A stretch of 64,000 nt of DNA from Parvibaculum sp040390855 (GCA_040390855.1 JAZJXO010000015.1:1-64000); one strand, 5' to 3'. Positions 8,726 through 17,148 are shown, counted from the stretch's first letter. Numbers and translations are program-made. Notes: generated by a model from the sequence alone, not told the origin.

Positions 8726-9504
8726 CAGCAAGCCTCACCGCCGCACCGCTCGACGCCATCACGCATGTGTCACATGGCTTCTTCACGCGCGAAGGTGGTG
8801 TCTCGACGGACATCTATGCGTCACTGAATTGCGGTCTAGGCTCGGATGACGACAAAGACGCCGTCACGGAAAACCGCGCCCGTGTGGCGAAAGAAATCGG
8901 CGTTGCTGCTGTAAACCTTCTCACCGTGCACCAGATCCACAGTGCCGATGTTGTGCATGTGACCGACACATGGACACCCGCAACCGCGCCCAAAGCCGAC
9001 GCGATGGTGACAGATCGCACCGGCATCGCGCTCGGTGTGCTCGCCGCAGACTGTACGCCGGTCCTTTTCGCCGACACGAAGGCAAAAATCATCGGCGCGG
9101 CTCATGCCGGATGGAAGGGCGCTTTCACCGGCGTTCTCGAAGCGACCATCAACGCGATGGTCGTTCTCGGCGCAACGCGTGGCAACATCGCCGCCGCTGT
9201 CGGCCCGTGCATCTCGCGCGACGCCTATGAAGTGGGACCGGAATTCCGCGCCCGCTTCGTCGAGGCCCGCGAGGCCAACGCAAAATGGTTCACGCCCTCG
9301 GCACGCGATGGACATTTCATGTTTGATCTCACCGCCTATGTCGCATCCCGCCTCGAAGCAGCAGGTATCGGCACAGTGACACGGTTGAACACCTGCACTT
9401 ACGCCGACGAATCGAAATTCTTTTCATACCGCCGCACAACGTATCGCGCAGAGGCAGACTACGGACGGCAAATATCCGTGATCGCGCTCAAAGACCCTGC
9501 CTGA
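8722..9504 (+). CDS. pgeF: Peptidoglycan editing factor / laccase-domain protein PgeF
   Basis: This 260-residue protein is of the YfiH/PgeF family, whose E. coli member removes wrongly incorporated residues from peptidoglycan precursors; family members also act as purine nucleoside phosphorylases. Metal or active-site residues are visible in HQIHSADVV, LAADCTPVLF and GAAHAGWKGAF. The family used to be called multicopper polyphenol oxidase, which is misleading. It overlaps the methyltransferase by 4 bp and ends the lgt operon before a lipoprotein gene 53 bp on. Confidence 0.88.
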   Translation: MTASLTAAPLDAITHVSHGFFTREGGVSTDIYASLNCGLGSDDDKDAVTENRARVAKEIGVAAVNLLTVHQIHSADVVHVTDTWTPATAPKADAMVTDRTGIALGVLAADCTPVLFADTKAKIIGAAHAGWKGAFTGVLEATINAMVVLGATRGNIAAAVGPCISRDAYEVGPEFRARFVEAREANAKWFTPSARDGHFMFDLTAYVASRLEAAGIGTVTRLNTCTYADESKFFSYRRTTYRAEADYGRQISVIALKDPA

Positions 9505-9557
9505 CAGCGAATCTTGCTACCCTCGTTTCATACGGGCGACGATTCGAGAATCGCCGC

Positions 9558-10193
9558 GTGAAACTGGTGGTTGCGTTGACGGATTTCAGACCGATTTTGA
9601 CATTCTATGTCGCAGTGGCGCTTTTGCTACCGCTGGCAAGCTGCCTTGCGCCGGACAAAACCGAACCCGTTGCACCCGTCGTGTTCGGCCTGCGCGGACC
9701 TGTGGACGACGACACAAATGCCGAGATCATTACCGCTTCAATCGCCCCTGTCGCACCTGTCCTGCCCGACGTCCCATCCATAGGACCTGATGAAACAGTG
9801 GCAAGCGCAAGCATTGCCGAGAGCCTCAACAAGCACCCGCAATTCGACATCGACATGAGCTTTGCGCCGGGCGACGGCGCGACATCGCTCAAAGCCGCCT
9901 TGAGCGCGGCACTGGCCAAAGCGCCACCCTCGGGCATGAGCGGAAAATACCGGTTACGCGGAACTGTCGCAGTCGCCAATACCGACACGGGCAAGGCCCG
10001 CGTGACCATCAACTGGCTTGTCGCCCGCGCCGATGGCCGCGTCATCGGCAGCGTCGATCAACAAAGCGACACGCACCCCTCGGATATTGCCGCATATTGG
10101 GGCGATTTTGCTCTTTCTTCCGCCAAACCCGCCGCCGAAGGCATTTTCGCCCTCTTGTCCACAGAAGCGAGGCTAAAGCGCAACGCTTCGTAA
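9558..10193 (+). CDS. Predicted lipoprotein, unknown function
   Basis: The GTG at 9558 starts a 211-residue protein with a hydrophobic segment ending in a lipobox (PLASC, lipidated C29), so it is probably a lipoprotein facing the periplasm. A Pro/Val/Ala-rich linker (about 33-85) precedes a domain with YRLRGTVAVANTDTGKARV and a C-terminal DIAAYWGDFAL helix. Related proteins of unknown function often sit between pgeF and prs in alphaproteobacterial genomes. I know no assigned activity. Confidence 0.75.
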   Translation: MKLVVALTDFRPILTFYVAVALLLPLASCLAPDKTEPVAPVVFGLRGPVDDDTNAEIITASIAPVAPVLPDVPSIGPDETVASASIAESLNKHPQFDIDMSFAPGDGATSLKAALSAALAKAPPSGMSGKYRLRGTVAVANTDTGKARVTINWLVARADGRVIGSVDQQSDTHPSDIAAYWGDFALSSAKPAAEGIFALLSTEARLKRNAS

Positions 10194-10309
10194 ACCCTTT
10201 TCGTCATCTCTCTGTGCCGCTGTTTACAGCCTGAAATCGCCTTGTTAAAACCCGCTCGACTGCGCGCGCGGCGCGTGGCGGACAGCACCTCCCTTGGAGT
10301 TTTGAGCCC

Positions 10310-11242
10310 ATGAAACTTGTCGCAGGCAATTCCAACCGTGCACTGTCTGAATCCATCGCGGCCTATCTCAACATTCCTCTAACAAAATCGGTGGTCCGCC
10401 GCTTCGCGGACATGGAAGTCTTCGTCGAAATTCAGGAAAACGTGCGCGGCGAGGATGTGTTTGTCATCCAGTCGACCTCCTACCCCGCCAACGATCACCT
10501 GATGGAACTCCTCATCATCATCGACGCCCTGAAGCGCGCCTCCGCCCGCCGCATCACCGCCGTCATTCCCTATTTCGGCTATGCCCGTCAGGACCGCAAA
10601 CCGGGCCCCCGCTCGCCGATCTCGGCCAAGCTCGTCGCAAACCTCATCACCACCGCCGGTGCCGACCGCGTGCTGACGCTTGATCTCCATGCCGGTCAGA
10701 TACAGGGCTTCTTCGACATTCCGACCGACAACCTCTTCGGTGCGCCCGTCCTCACCCATGACATCGAGGAACAGTATAAGGGTCAGGACCTGATGATCAT
10801 CTCGCCCGACGTCGGCGGCGTGGTGCGCGCACGCGCCATTGCCAAACGCATCGGCGCCGACCTTGCCATCGTCGACAAGCGCCGCGAACGCGCGGGCGAG
10901 TCGGAAGTGATGAACATCATCGGTGACGTCAAAGGCCGCACCTGCATCCTCGTTGACGACATCGTGGACAGCGCCGGCACGCTCTGCAACGCCGCCGAGG
11001 CCCTGATGAACAAGGGCGCGACGCAGGTTTCCGCTTACGTCTCCCACGGCGTGCTGTCCGGCGGCGCTGTCGCCCGCGTGGCCGCCTCGCAGTTCAAGGA
11101 ACTGGTGATCACGGACTCGATCCAGGCGACCGAAGCCGTGCGCGTGGCCCACAATATCCGCACCGTCACCATCGCGCCGCTGATCGGCGAAGCGATGCGC
11201 CGCACGGCGGAAGAACGCTCGGTGTCGAGCCTGTTCGACTAA
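10310..11242 (+). CDS. prs: Ribose-phosphate pyrophosphokinase
   Basis: Prs makes PRPP from ribose 5-phosphate and ATP, feeding purine, pyrimidine, histidine and tryptophan synthesis and the Apt reaction encoded at 22 kb. The 310 residues show the PRPP-binding segment ILVDDIVDSAGTLCNAA, the metal-binding DLHAGQIQGFF and the flexible-loop region PDVGGVVRARAIAKR. It follows the lipoprotein gene by 116 bp, which probably holds its promoter. A bottom-strand DnaA-box match lies at 11296-11304 downstream, alone and so probably accidental. Confidence 0.96.
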   Translation: MKLVAGNSNRALSESIAAYLNIPLTKSVVRRFADMEVFVEIQENVRGEDVFVIQSTSYPANDHLMELLIIIDALKRASARRITAVIPYFGYARQDRKPGPRSPISAKLVANLITTAGADRVLTLDLHAGQIQGFFDIPTDNLFGAPVLTHDIEEQYKGQDLMIISPDVGGVVRARAIAKRIGADLAIVDKRRERAGESEVMNIIGDVKGRTCILVDDIVDSAGTLCNAAEALMNKGATQVSAYVSHGVLSGGAVARVAASQFKELVITDSIQATEAVRVAHNIRTVTIAPLIGEAMRRTAEERSVSSLFD

Positions 11243-11344
11243 GAAAATCCATCCGTAGACGGCGCAAAAAAGATTAGATTTATTCCCGAGCTTATTGTGG
11301 ATAATAGACCTTCGACATCCCATGTAGGGGGTCAGAGGTAGACC

Positions 11345-11578
11345 ATGGCTTCAGATCACACCCTGTCAACACGCATCACACCGTCCCGCACAATAAAACG
11401 GGACGCGGAGAGCGGTCGTGTTGTGGCAAAATCCCCCAAGAAGCCTGCCGCAAAAACACCTGCAGCCAAGAAGCAGGCATCGAAAGCGATTAAACCGACA
11501 AAAGAATCTGGTTTCGGCTCTATGCGCGGGACCGGAAGAATTCTCGGTGACATCGTGACATCGACTTATAGCAAATAA
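11345..11578 (+). CDS. Small basic Lys/Ala/Pro-rich protein
   Basis: A 77-residue protein with an AGAGG ribosome site upstream. The middle is histone H1-like, with runs such as SPKKPAAKTPAAKKQASKA, and could bind nucleic acid. The C-terminal GFGSMRGTGRILGDIV resembles tails I associate with Phd/AbrB-type antitoxins, but the N-terminal fold of such proteins is absent and there is no toxin gene beside it. Function unknown. Confidence 0.55.
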   Translation: MASDHTLSTRITPSRTIKRDAESGRVVAKSPKKPAAKTPAAKKQASKAIKPTKESGFGSMRGTGRILGDIVTSTYSK

Positions 11579-11701
11579 AAACCACGATTGCCTGTGACGT
11601 CATATGGCCGGTGACGCTCCCCTCCTCCTCGATACCATTGACGCCCCAAAGTAAGCACACTTTCGCGCCCAGACGCCGCAGGGCCAAGCCCTTATTGCGG
11701 C

Positions 11702-11730
11702 TTGAGTTTTTGCCTCCCCACGGCTATAAC
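11702..11730 (+). promoter_or_regulatory. Sigma-70 promoter for rplY-pth
   Basis: TTGAGT (11702-11707) and TATAAC (11725-11730) are separated by exactly 17 bp. The expected transcription start is near 11737, giving a leader of about 87 bases before the rplY ATG. Confidence 0.65.
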
Positions 11731-11770
11731 GCGCCCCAATCGGCGTCCACACCCCTGGAGGAAACGTCGG

Positions 11771-11806
11771 TGCGCCCGTCGGCAGCCCGCCTTCGGGGCA
11801 TTTTTT
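11771..11806 (+). promoter_or_regulatory. Terminator-like hairpin in the rplY leader
   Basis: TGCGCCCG (11771-11778) pairs with CGGGGCA (11794-11800) with one bulged G, enclosing a small GGC/GCC hairpin, and is followed by six T residues (11801-11806). It lies between the predicted rplY promoter and the rplY start, so it could act as an attenuator. A strong GGAGGA at about 11758 precedes an in-frame GTG at 11770 whose translation would run through the hairpin into rplY. Confidence 0.45.
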
Positions 11807-11823
11807 GTTGGAGAATCAACATC

Positions 11824-12528
11824 ATGGCCGAGATCCTGACGCTCAAGGCCGAGACCCGTACGAAGAGCAGCAAGGGGGCTGTTCGTTCGCTTCGTCTCGC
11901 AGGCCGCGTTCCCGCCGTTATTTACGGCGACAAACAAACCCCAGAACTGATTTCCGTTGATACCAAGACGGTGAGCAACCTCTACATGAAGGGTGCCTTC
12001 ACCAGCCATGCGATCAACATCGACATCAATGGCAAAATCGAACGTGTGATCCCGCGCGACGTTCAGCGCGAAGTGGTCCGCGATTTCGTCATCCATGTCG
12101 ATTTCCTCCGTCTCGGCAAAAACGCGACGCTGCACGTGGAAGTGCCCGTGCACTTCTCCAATCAAGACGCCTCGCCGGGCCTCAAGGCCGGTGGTGTGCT
12201 CAACATCGTCCAGCACGAAGTCGAACTGATCTGCCCCGCCGACGCGATCCCCGAAACCATCGAGATCGACCTCACCGGTTACGAAATGGGCACCTCGATC
12301 CACATCTCGTCGGTCAAGTTCCCCGCCGGTGTGCGCCCTGCTCACAAAGACGACTTCACCGTCGCGACGATTGCGGCGCCTGCCGCCGTCATCTCGGCTG
12401 GCACAACGGCTGAAGCTGCTCCTGCTGCCGCGGCTCCCGCCGCCGGTGGTAAGGCTGCTCCGGCTGCCGCTGCGAAGGCCCCTGCTGCCGGTGCCAAGGC
12501 ACCCGCTGCTCCTGCGGCCAAGAAGTAA
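11824..12528 (+). CDS. rplY: Ribosomal protein bL25, general stress (Ctc) form
   Basis: The 234-residue protein binds 5S rRNA in the large ribosomal subunit. It has the N-terminal L25 domain (about 1-95, with AGRVPAVIYG) and the C-terminal TL5/Ctc domain, then an Ala/Pro/Lys-rich tail of about 40 residues that is probably disordered. ATG 11824 follows GGAG at normal spacing and matches family N termini; an upstream in-frame GTG at 11770 also has a strong ribosome site. pth follows after 38 bp, the usual rplY-pth order. A leader hairpin may regulate it. Confidence 0.92.
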   Translation: MAEILTLKAETRTKSSKGAVRSLRLAGRVPAVIYGDKQTPELISVDTKTVSNLYMKGAFTSHAINIDINGKIERVIPRDVQREVVRDFVIHVDFLRLGKNATLHVEVPVHFSNQDASPGLKAGGVLNIVQHEVELICPADAIPETIEIDLTGYEMGTSIHISSVKFPAGVRPAHKDDFTVATIAAPAAVISAGTTAEAAPAAAAPAAGGKAAPAAAAKAPAAGAKAPAAPAAKK

Positions 12529-12566
12529 GAACCCGGATACTGGGGCAATAAAGAGGAGCCCGCGCG

Positions 12567-13196
12567 ATGCTGTTGCTCGTGGGCCTTGGCAACCCCGGAC
12601 CCAAATATGCCTTCAACCGGCATAATATCGGCTTTATGGCGGTGGACGAGATTGTCCGCCGCCATTCCTTTTCGCCCGAGCGCCAGCGCTTTCAAAGCCT
12701 GACCTACGAAGGCACGCTGGGCGGCGAAAAGGTGATCGCGATGAAGCCGATGACCTATATGAACGAAAGCGGTCGCGCGGTTGGCGAGGCTTTGCGCTTC
12801 TTCAAACTCGAACCGCAAAGCGTCGTTGTCATTCACGACGAGCTTGATCTGCCCGCGAATAAACTCCGCATCAAGACAGGCGGCGGCGCGGGCGGCCACA
12901 ACGGCATCAAATCCATCATTGCGCATATCGGCGAAAACTTCCGCCGCATCCGCATCGGCATAGGGCATCCCGGAACGAAAGAACGCGAACATGTGCTGAA
13001 CGCCGTGCTCGGCGATTTCAGCAAAGCCGAAATGAAATGGGTCGAGCCATTGCTCGACACGATTGTTGCGGAAGCGCCGTTGCTCGGCGAAGGCCGCTTC
13101 AACAGCTTTGCCAATCGCGTGCATCTGGCACTGAACCCCGAACCGATCAAGGCCGAAAAGCCGAAACGTAAAATTGATGAGAGCGGAGATAAATAG
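12567..13196 (+). CDS. pth: Peptidyl-tRNA hydrolase
   Basis: Pth frees tRNA from peptidyl-tRNA that drops off ribosomes. The 209-residue protein shows the catalytic His in NRHNIGF (H19), the conserved Asn in MTYMNESG and the Asp in VIHDELDLP, plus the GGGAGGHNGIKS loop. The C-terminal tail (KAEKPKRKIDESGDK) is longer and more charged than in E. coli. It lies between rplY and ychF, and ychF starts 2 bp after its stop, so the three are probably co-transcribed. Confidence 0.95.
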   Translation: MLLLVGLGNPGPKYAFNRHNIGFMAVDEIVRRHSFSPERQRFQSLTYEGTLGGEKVIAMKPMTYMNESGRAVGEALRFFKLEPQSVVVIHDELDLPANKLRIKTGGGAGGHNGIKSIIAHIGENFRRIRIGIGHPGTKEREHVLNAVLGDFSKAEMKWVEPLLDTIVAEAPLLGEGRFNSFANRVHLALNPEPIKAEKPKRKIDESGDK

Positions 13197-13198
13197 TT

Positions 13199-14308
13199 AT
13201 GGGCTTCAAATGCGGCATCGTCGGCCTGCCCAATGTCGGCAAATCCACGCTCTTCAACGCGCTGACGCAGACGGCCTCGGCGCAAGCGGCGAACTATCCC
13301 TTCTGCACCATCGAGCCCAATGTTGGCGAAGTGGCCGTGCCCGATCCGCGCCTTGAAAAGCTCGCAGGAATCGCAGGCAGCAAAGAGATCATTCCGACAC
13401 GCCTCACATTTGTCGACATTGCCGGTCTCGTCAAAGGCGCGTCGAAAGGCGAAGGGCTTGGCAACCAGTTCCTTGCCAATATCCGCGAAGTCGATGCGGT
13501 CGCCTATGTGCTGCGTTGCTTTGTGGACGATGACATCATCCATGTTGAAAAACGCATTGATCCGCTGGCCGACGCTGAGATCGTTGAAACAGAACTGATG
13601 CTCGCCGATCTTGAGAGCCTCGAAAAGCGCGTCACCAATCTCGAAAAGAAAGCCAAGGGCGGCGACAAGGAAGCTAAGCTTCAGGTCGAACTCATCAATG
13701 TGGCGCTGACCTATCTGCGCGACGGTCGCCCTGCCCGCTTTGCCACCAAAGATGGCAAGATCGCCGACGAAGACATCAAGGCATGGGACGGTTTGAACCT
13801 GCTGACGTCAAAGCCTGTGCTCTATGTCTGCAATGTCGAAGAAGACTCCGCCGCGACCGGCAACGACTATTCCAAGCTCGTTGAAGCACGCGCGAAAGCC
13901 GAAGGCGCCGAAAGCGTTGTGATCTCGGCCCGCATCGAAGAAGAAGTGGCGCAACTGCCCAACGATGACCGCAAGGAATATCTCGAAACGCTGGGCCTCG
14001 AAGAACCTGGCCTCAACCGCCTGATCCGCGCGGGCTATAGCCTGCTGCATCTCATCACCTATTTCACCGTCGGCCCGAAAGAAACCCGCGCCTGGACGAT
14101 CACCGAAGGCACGCGCGGCCCCAAGGCCGCAGGCGTCATCCACACAGATTTCGAGAAGGGCTATATCCGCGCTGAAACTATCGCCTATGCCGATTATACA
14201 GCGCTGAACGGCGAACAGGGGGCGAAGGCCGCAGGCAAGGCGCGTTCGGAAGGCAAAGAATATGTCGTGCAGGACGGCGACGTGCTGCACTTCCTGTTTA
14301 ACAACTGA
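13199..14308 (+). CDS. ychF: Redox-regulated ATPase/GTPase YchF (OLA1 family)
   Basis: A 369-residue Obg-family P-loop protein that binds ATP rather than GTP and associates with ribosomes. The P-loop GLPNVGKST is at residues 8-16, the DIAGLVKGAS switch follows, and the NKxD motif is replaced by NVEE, the mark of this ATP-preferring family. The C-terminal TGS domain carries TEGTRGPKAAGVIH. It starts 2 bp after pth, a conserved order in Proteobacteria. Confidence 0.95.
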   Translation: MGFKCGIVGLPNVGKSTLFNALTQTASAQAANYPFCTIEPNVGEVAVPDPRLEKLAGIAGSKEIIPTRLTFVDIAGLVKGASKGEGLGNQFLANIREVDAVAYVLRCFVDDDIIHVEKRIDPLADAEIVETELMLADLESLEKRVTNLEKKAKGGDKEAKLQVELINVALTYLRDGRPARFATKDGKIADEDIKAWDGLNLLTSKPVLYVCNVEEDSAATGNDYSKLVEARAKAEGAESVVISARIEEEVAQLPNDDRKEYLETLGLEEPGLNRLIRAGYSLLHLITYFTVGPKETRAWTITEGTRGPKAAGVIHTDFEKGYIRAETIAYADYTALNGEQGAKAAGKARSEGKEYVVQDGDVLHFLFNN

Positions 14309-14357
14309 TCCGTCTTTGACATGATGCCTGCCGGAAAACAAACTCGGGGAGAGCGCC

Positions 14358-15035
14358 ATGTCACACAAAGGCCGGATGATCGCGCTGAAAAGCGCCGATG
14401 GCACATCGGTTGATTGCTACCATGTGAAAGCGGAAGGCACGCGCAAAGGCGGCCTCGTGCTCATCATGGAAATTTTCGGCGTCACTGCACATATCAAAGA
14501 CCTCTGCGACGGCTATGCCGCGTGCGGCTATGATGTGCTGTCACCACAGCTTTATGATCGCAAGATCAAAGGCTTCGAAGCGACCTATTCACAGGAAGAC
14601 ATTGCGGCATCCCTCAAATACCGCGCTGAAATCACGACGCAGAATTTCGTCGACGACGTGCAGATGTGCGTCAACAAACTGAAAGCCGACGGCAACGCCA
14701 AAACTTTCATCACCGGCTATTGCTATGGCGGCACTGTCTCATGGGTGGCCGCCTCGCGCGTCACCGGTCTCAATGCGGCGTCGTGCTATTATGGCGGCGG
14801 CATCAAGGGCTTCATCAACGACGCGCCGAAAGTGCCGACCATCTGCCACTTCGGCGAGAAGGACCACGGCATCCCGATGGACGACGTCCGCGCCATCGAG
14901 GCCGCAAACCCCGAAGTACCCGTCTATCTCTATGACGCCGACCACGGCTTCAACTCCGACCGCCGCAACAATTACGACAAAGCGGCGGCAGAACTCGCGC
15001 TGAAGCGCACGCTGGAATTGTTTGAAAGTGTCTGA
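14358..15035 (+). CDS. Dienelactone hydrolase family protein
   Basis: The 225-residue alpha/beta hydrolase has the Cys-Asp-His triad of the family: C122 in TGYCYGG, D169 in EKDHG and H196 in DADHGFN. Typical members hydrolyse dienelactone in chlorocatechol breakdown, but most such genes outside degradation clusters have unknown substrates, and no catabolic genes surround this one. It has its own terminator-like hairpin downstream and precedes the ohrR-gpx pair. Confidence 0.85.
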   Translation: MSHKGRMIALKSADGTSVDCYHVKAEGTRKGGLVLIMEIFGVTAHIKDLCDGYAACGYDVLSPQLYDRKIKGFEATYSQEDIAASLKYRAEITTQNFVDDVQMCVNKLKADGNAKTFITGYCYGGTVSWVAASRVTGLNAASCYYGGGIKGFINDAPKVPTICHFGEKDHGIPMDDVRAIEAANPEVPVYLYDADHGFNSDRRNNYDKAAAELALKRTLELFESV

Positions 15036-15044
15036 GACGAGAAC

Positions 15045-15070
15045 AAATGCGAGGCCCCGGCCTGCATTTT
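15045..15070 (+). terminator. Hairpin terminator after the dienelactone hydrolase gene
   Basis: AAATGC (15045-15050) pairs with GCATTT (15064-15069), with an inner AGGC/GCCT stem, and the right arm runs into TTTT. It lies 10 bp after the stop codon and just before the ohrR promoter. Confidence 0.55.
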
Positions 15071-15076
15071 GGCCGC

Positions 15077-15114
15077 AATTACATTGTGCACAAGAGACTT
15101 GGTCTCCATATAAT
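15077..15114 (+). promoter_or_regulatory. ohrR promoter with OhrR-type operator
   Basis: The perfect 10-bp palindrome TTGTGCACAA (15084-15093) sits in AATTACATTGTGCACAAGAG, a degenerate copy of the site before gpx. A perfect TATAAT lies at 15109-15114, so the palindrome covers the -35 region. A second repeat, GAGAC/GTCTC, lies between (15094-15106). This arrangement fits autorepression of ohrR. Confidence 0.6.
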
Positions 15115-15140
15115 GGCGCACTGACCCTTGATGGTGCCCC

Positions 15141-15578
15141 ATGAAAAATCCGCTTGATCCCCTGCTTCTCGATAATCAGCTCTGCTTTGCGCTTTATTCG
15201 TCTTCGCATCTGATGACCAAGATCTACAAGCCGCTACTGAAAGAGGTCGGACTTACCTATCCGCAATATCTCGCCATGCTAGCGCTCTGGGAAGAAGACG
15301 GCGTGACGGTGGGCGCGCTTGGCGAGAGGCTCTTTCTCGACAGCGGCACACTGACGCCGCTGCTGAAGCGCATGGAGGCGGCGAAACTCTTGAAGCGCGA
15401 GCGCAGCGGGGCAGACGAGCGGCAGGTGTTTATTCACCTAACCGACAAGGGACGCGCGCTGAAGCGGGCGGCGGCGCAGGTTCCGCTCAAGGCGGCAGCG
15501 GCGACCGGCATGGAGATTGCGGAGATCATCAAGCTCCGGAAACAACTCACGAAATTGCAGACGGAGCTGGCGGAATAG
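15141..15578 (+). CDS. ohrR: MarR-family organic peroxide sensor, OhrR type (one-Cys)
   Basis: The 145-residue regulator begins with the OhrR hallmark LDNQLCFALYSSS, where C15 is the reactive cysteine and the only one in the protein, placing it in the one-Cys class. The winged helix includes LGERLFLDSGTLTPLLKRM. OhrR releases DNA when its cysteine is oxidised by organic hydroperoxides. Usually the neighbour is ohr; here the next gene is a glutathione peroxidase, and a near-perfect palindrome covers that gene's promoter. A related site precedes ohrR itself. Confidence 0.88.
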   Translation: MKNPLDPLLLDNQLCFALYSSSHLMTKIYKPLLKEVGLTYPQYLAMLALWEEDGVTVGALGERLFLDSGTLTPLLKRMEAAKLLKRERSGADERQVFIHLTDKGRALKRAAAQVPLKAAAATGMEIAEIIKLRKQLTKLQTELAE

Positions 15579-15614
15579 CCACTCTGCGGGAGAAGGAAAA
15601 GAACAACTCCAAAA

Positions 15615-15650
15615 AATTATATTGTGTACAATATAATTGTATACTATATA
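15615..15650 (+). promoter_or_regulatory. gpx promoter overlapped by an OhrR-type operator
   Basis: AATTATATTGT (15615-15625) and ACAATATAATT (15628-15638) form a perfect 11-bp inverted repeat with a 2-bp centre. An overlapping second repeat ACAAT/ATTGT lies at 15628-15640. A promoter TTGTGT (15622-15627), 17 bp, TATATA (15645-15650) is buried in it, so a bound repressor would block RNA polymerase. The core TTGTGTACAA matches TTGTGCACAA before ohrR. Confidence 0.7.
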
Positions 15651-15678
15651 AATAACACCGAGCAAAAGGAAAAGTGAA

Positions 15679-16173
15679 ATGACACGCGACAAGAAGACCG
15701 CTTTCGACTTCGACTTCCAGAGCCTCAAGGGCAGGCCCATGCCTTTGAAAGAATTTGCAGGGCGCCCTGTCATCATCGTCAACACGGCATCGAAATGCGG
15801 TTTCACTCCGCAATATAAGGGCCTTGAAGCGGTGTGGCAGCAGCACAAGGCCGAGGGCCTCGTGATCCTCGGCGTACCTTCGAACGATTTTGCAGGTCAG
15901 GAACCCGGCAATTCAACGGAGATTGCCGAATTTTGCGAGATCAATTTCGGCGTAGATTTTCCGTTGACGGAGAAAGTCCATGTGAAGGGCGCACAGGCGC
16001 ATCCCCTCTTCAACTGGCTGGGATCACAGGGCGGTTTCCTCGCCAAGCCGCGCTGGAACTTCTACAAATACTTCATTGGCCGCGACGGTCAGTTGAAGAC
16101 ATGGTTCTCGTCCATCACCACGCCGGACAGCGCGAAATTCCAGTCGGCGGTGAAGAAGCTGATCGCCGAATAA
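15679..16173 (+). CDS. Glutathione peroxidase family (cysteine form)
   Basis: The 164-residue thioredoxin-fold peroxidase reduces hydroperoxides with thiols. The peroxidatic residue is C40 in NTASKCGFTPQY, with Q74 (SNDFAGQEPG), W126 and N127 (KPRWNFYKY) completing the tetrad. As in most bacterial members it is cysteine- and not selenocysteine-based and may prefer thioredoxin. AAGGAAA precedes the ATG. It lies downstream of ohrR with an OhrR-type operator on its promoter. Its stop abuts the stop of the opposing sulfatase-modifying gene. Confidence 0.92.
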   Translation: MTRDKKTAFDFDFQSLKGRPMPLKEFAGRPVIIVNTASKCGFTPQYKGLEAVWQQHKAEGLVILGVPSNDFAGQEPGNSTEIAEFCEINFGVDFPLTEKVHVKGAQAHPLFNWLGSQGGFLAKPRWNFYKYFIGRDGQLKTWFSSITTPDSAKFQSAVKKLIAE

Positions 16174-17148
16174 TCAGTCGTTAAGCACCGTGCGAAAACC
16201 CAAATGGCTTGCGGCAAGGTCCAGTTCCTGGGCCTGCCGCGCGCCAGAGCGATAGCGCATACAATAATTGGGGGCGCAGAGATAGGACCCGCCTTTGATG
16301 ACACCGCGCTTCGGATCACCATCGAAATGGTCACGTGTCCATTCCCAGACATTACCGATCATATCATAGAGCCCGTAAGCATTGGCCCTAAAGCAGCCTA
16401 CAGGCGCAAGGCCGACATAGCCGTCTTCAGCTGTATTGATCACCGGAAAAACACCCTGCCAGCTATTGGCTTCCTTTGGCTGCTCGTGATCGGGTTTGCC
16501 ATCCGCTCCGCCGCGCGCGGCCCATTCCCACTGCGCTTCGGTCGGTAACTCGCGCCCCTTCCACTTCGCATAGGCCGCAACATCCGCCGCCGCCATGGCG
16601 ACCACAGGGAAACTTCCGCGCCCGTCGATGCTCGTTTGCGGTCCGCCCGGATGTCGCCAATTGGCACCCGCTATGTACTGCCACCATTGCGAAATATCAC
16701 CGCTGTCATCGACATCTTTCGGCATGACGAACACAACAGCACCGGCGCGGCGCATTTCCGGTGGCAATTCCGGATGGGCACGCGCATCAACATCGCGCTC
16801 GGTAACCGTCACGTAACCCGTCGCCCTCACAAATGCCGCGAACTCGTCATTCGTGACCTCGTGCGCATCCATCCAGAACGCCTTGACCTCGCGCGATCTG
16901 AACGGTTTTTCTTCCGGATAAACATCATCGCCCATATCGAACGTGCCACCCGGTACGCGCACCATGCCGGACAGAACGCCCGAACGCATGTCGCTCGCCA
17001 CAAGGCAATGTTTGGCCGGCAGGACAGAAACATTGATCGAGCTTCTGGTCCAGCCCCTGACCAAAGACACAACAACCGCCACGCCGACGAAGGTGACGAT
17101 TGCCGCGACATAAGGCTTATAACGCGGACCCAAAATCAGTTGGCCCAA
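16174..17148 (-). CDS. Formylglycine-generating enzyme (SUMF1 family), membrane anchored
   Basis: This enzyme oxidises the active-site cysteine of sulfatases to formylglycine. The 324-residue protein keeps both catalytic cysteines, C291 and C296 in YLCAPNYCMRYRSGAR, with the same spacing as human SUMF1, which separates it from look-alikes such as EgtB. Other family motifs are GTFDMGDD, LPTEAQWEWAARGG and IGNVWEWTRD. An N-terminal membrane helix (about 12-32) puts the catalytic domain outside the cytoplasm. It overlaps the sulfatase gene by 13 bp. The start is uncertain: I used the TTG at 17148, which has no clear ribosome site. Confidence 0.88.
   Translation of the reverse strand: MGQLILGPRYKPYVAAIVTFVGVAVVVSLVRGWTRSSINVSVLPAKHCLVASDMRSGVLSGMVRVPGGTFDMGDDVYPEEKPFRSREVKAFWMDAHEVTNDEFAAFVRATGYVTVTERDVDARAHPELPPEMRRAGAVVFVMPKDVDDSGDISQWWQYIAGANWRHPGGPQTSIDGRGSFPVVAMAAADVAAYAKWKGRELPTEAQWEWAARGGADGKPDHEQPKEANSWQGVFPVINTAEDGYVGLAPVGCFRANAYGLYDMIGNVWEWTRDHFDGDPKRGVIKGGSYLCAPNYCMRYRSGARQAQELDLAASHLGFRTVLND

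Noticed and set aside
11345..11578. Type II antitoxin based on the C-terminal motif
   Set aside because: No toxin gene adjoins and no DNA-binding fold is visible, so I kept it as an unknown small basic protein.
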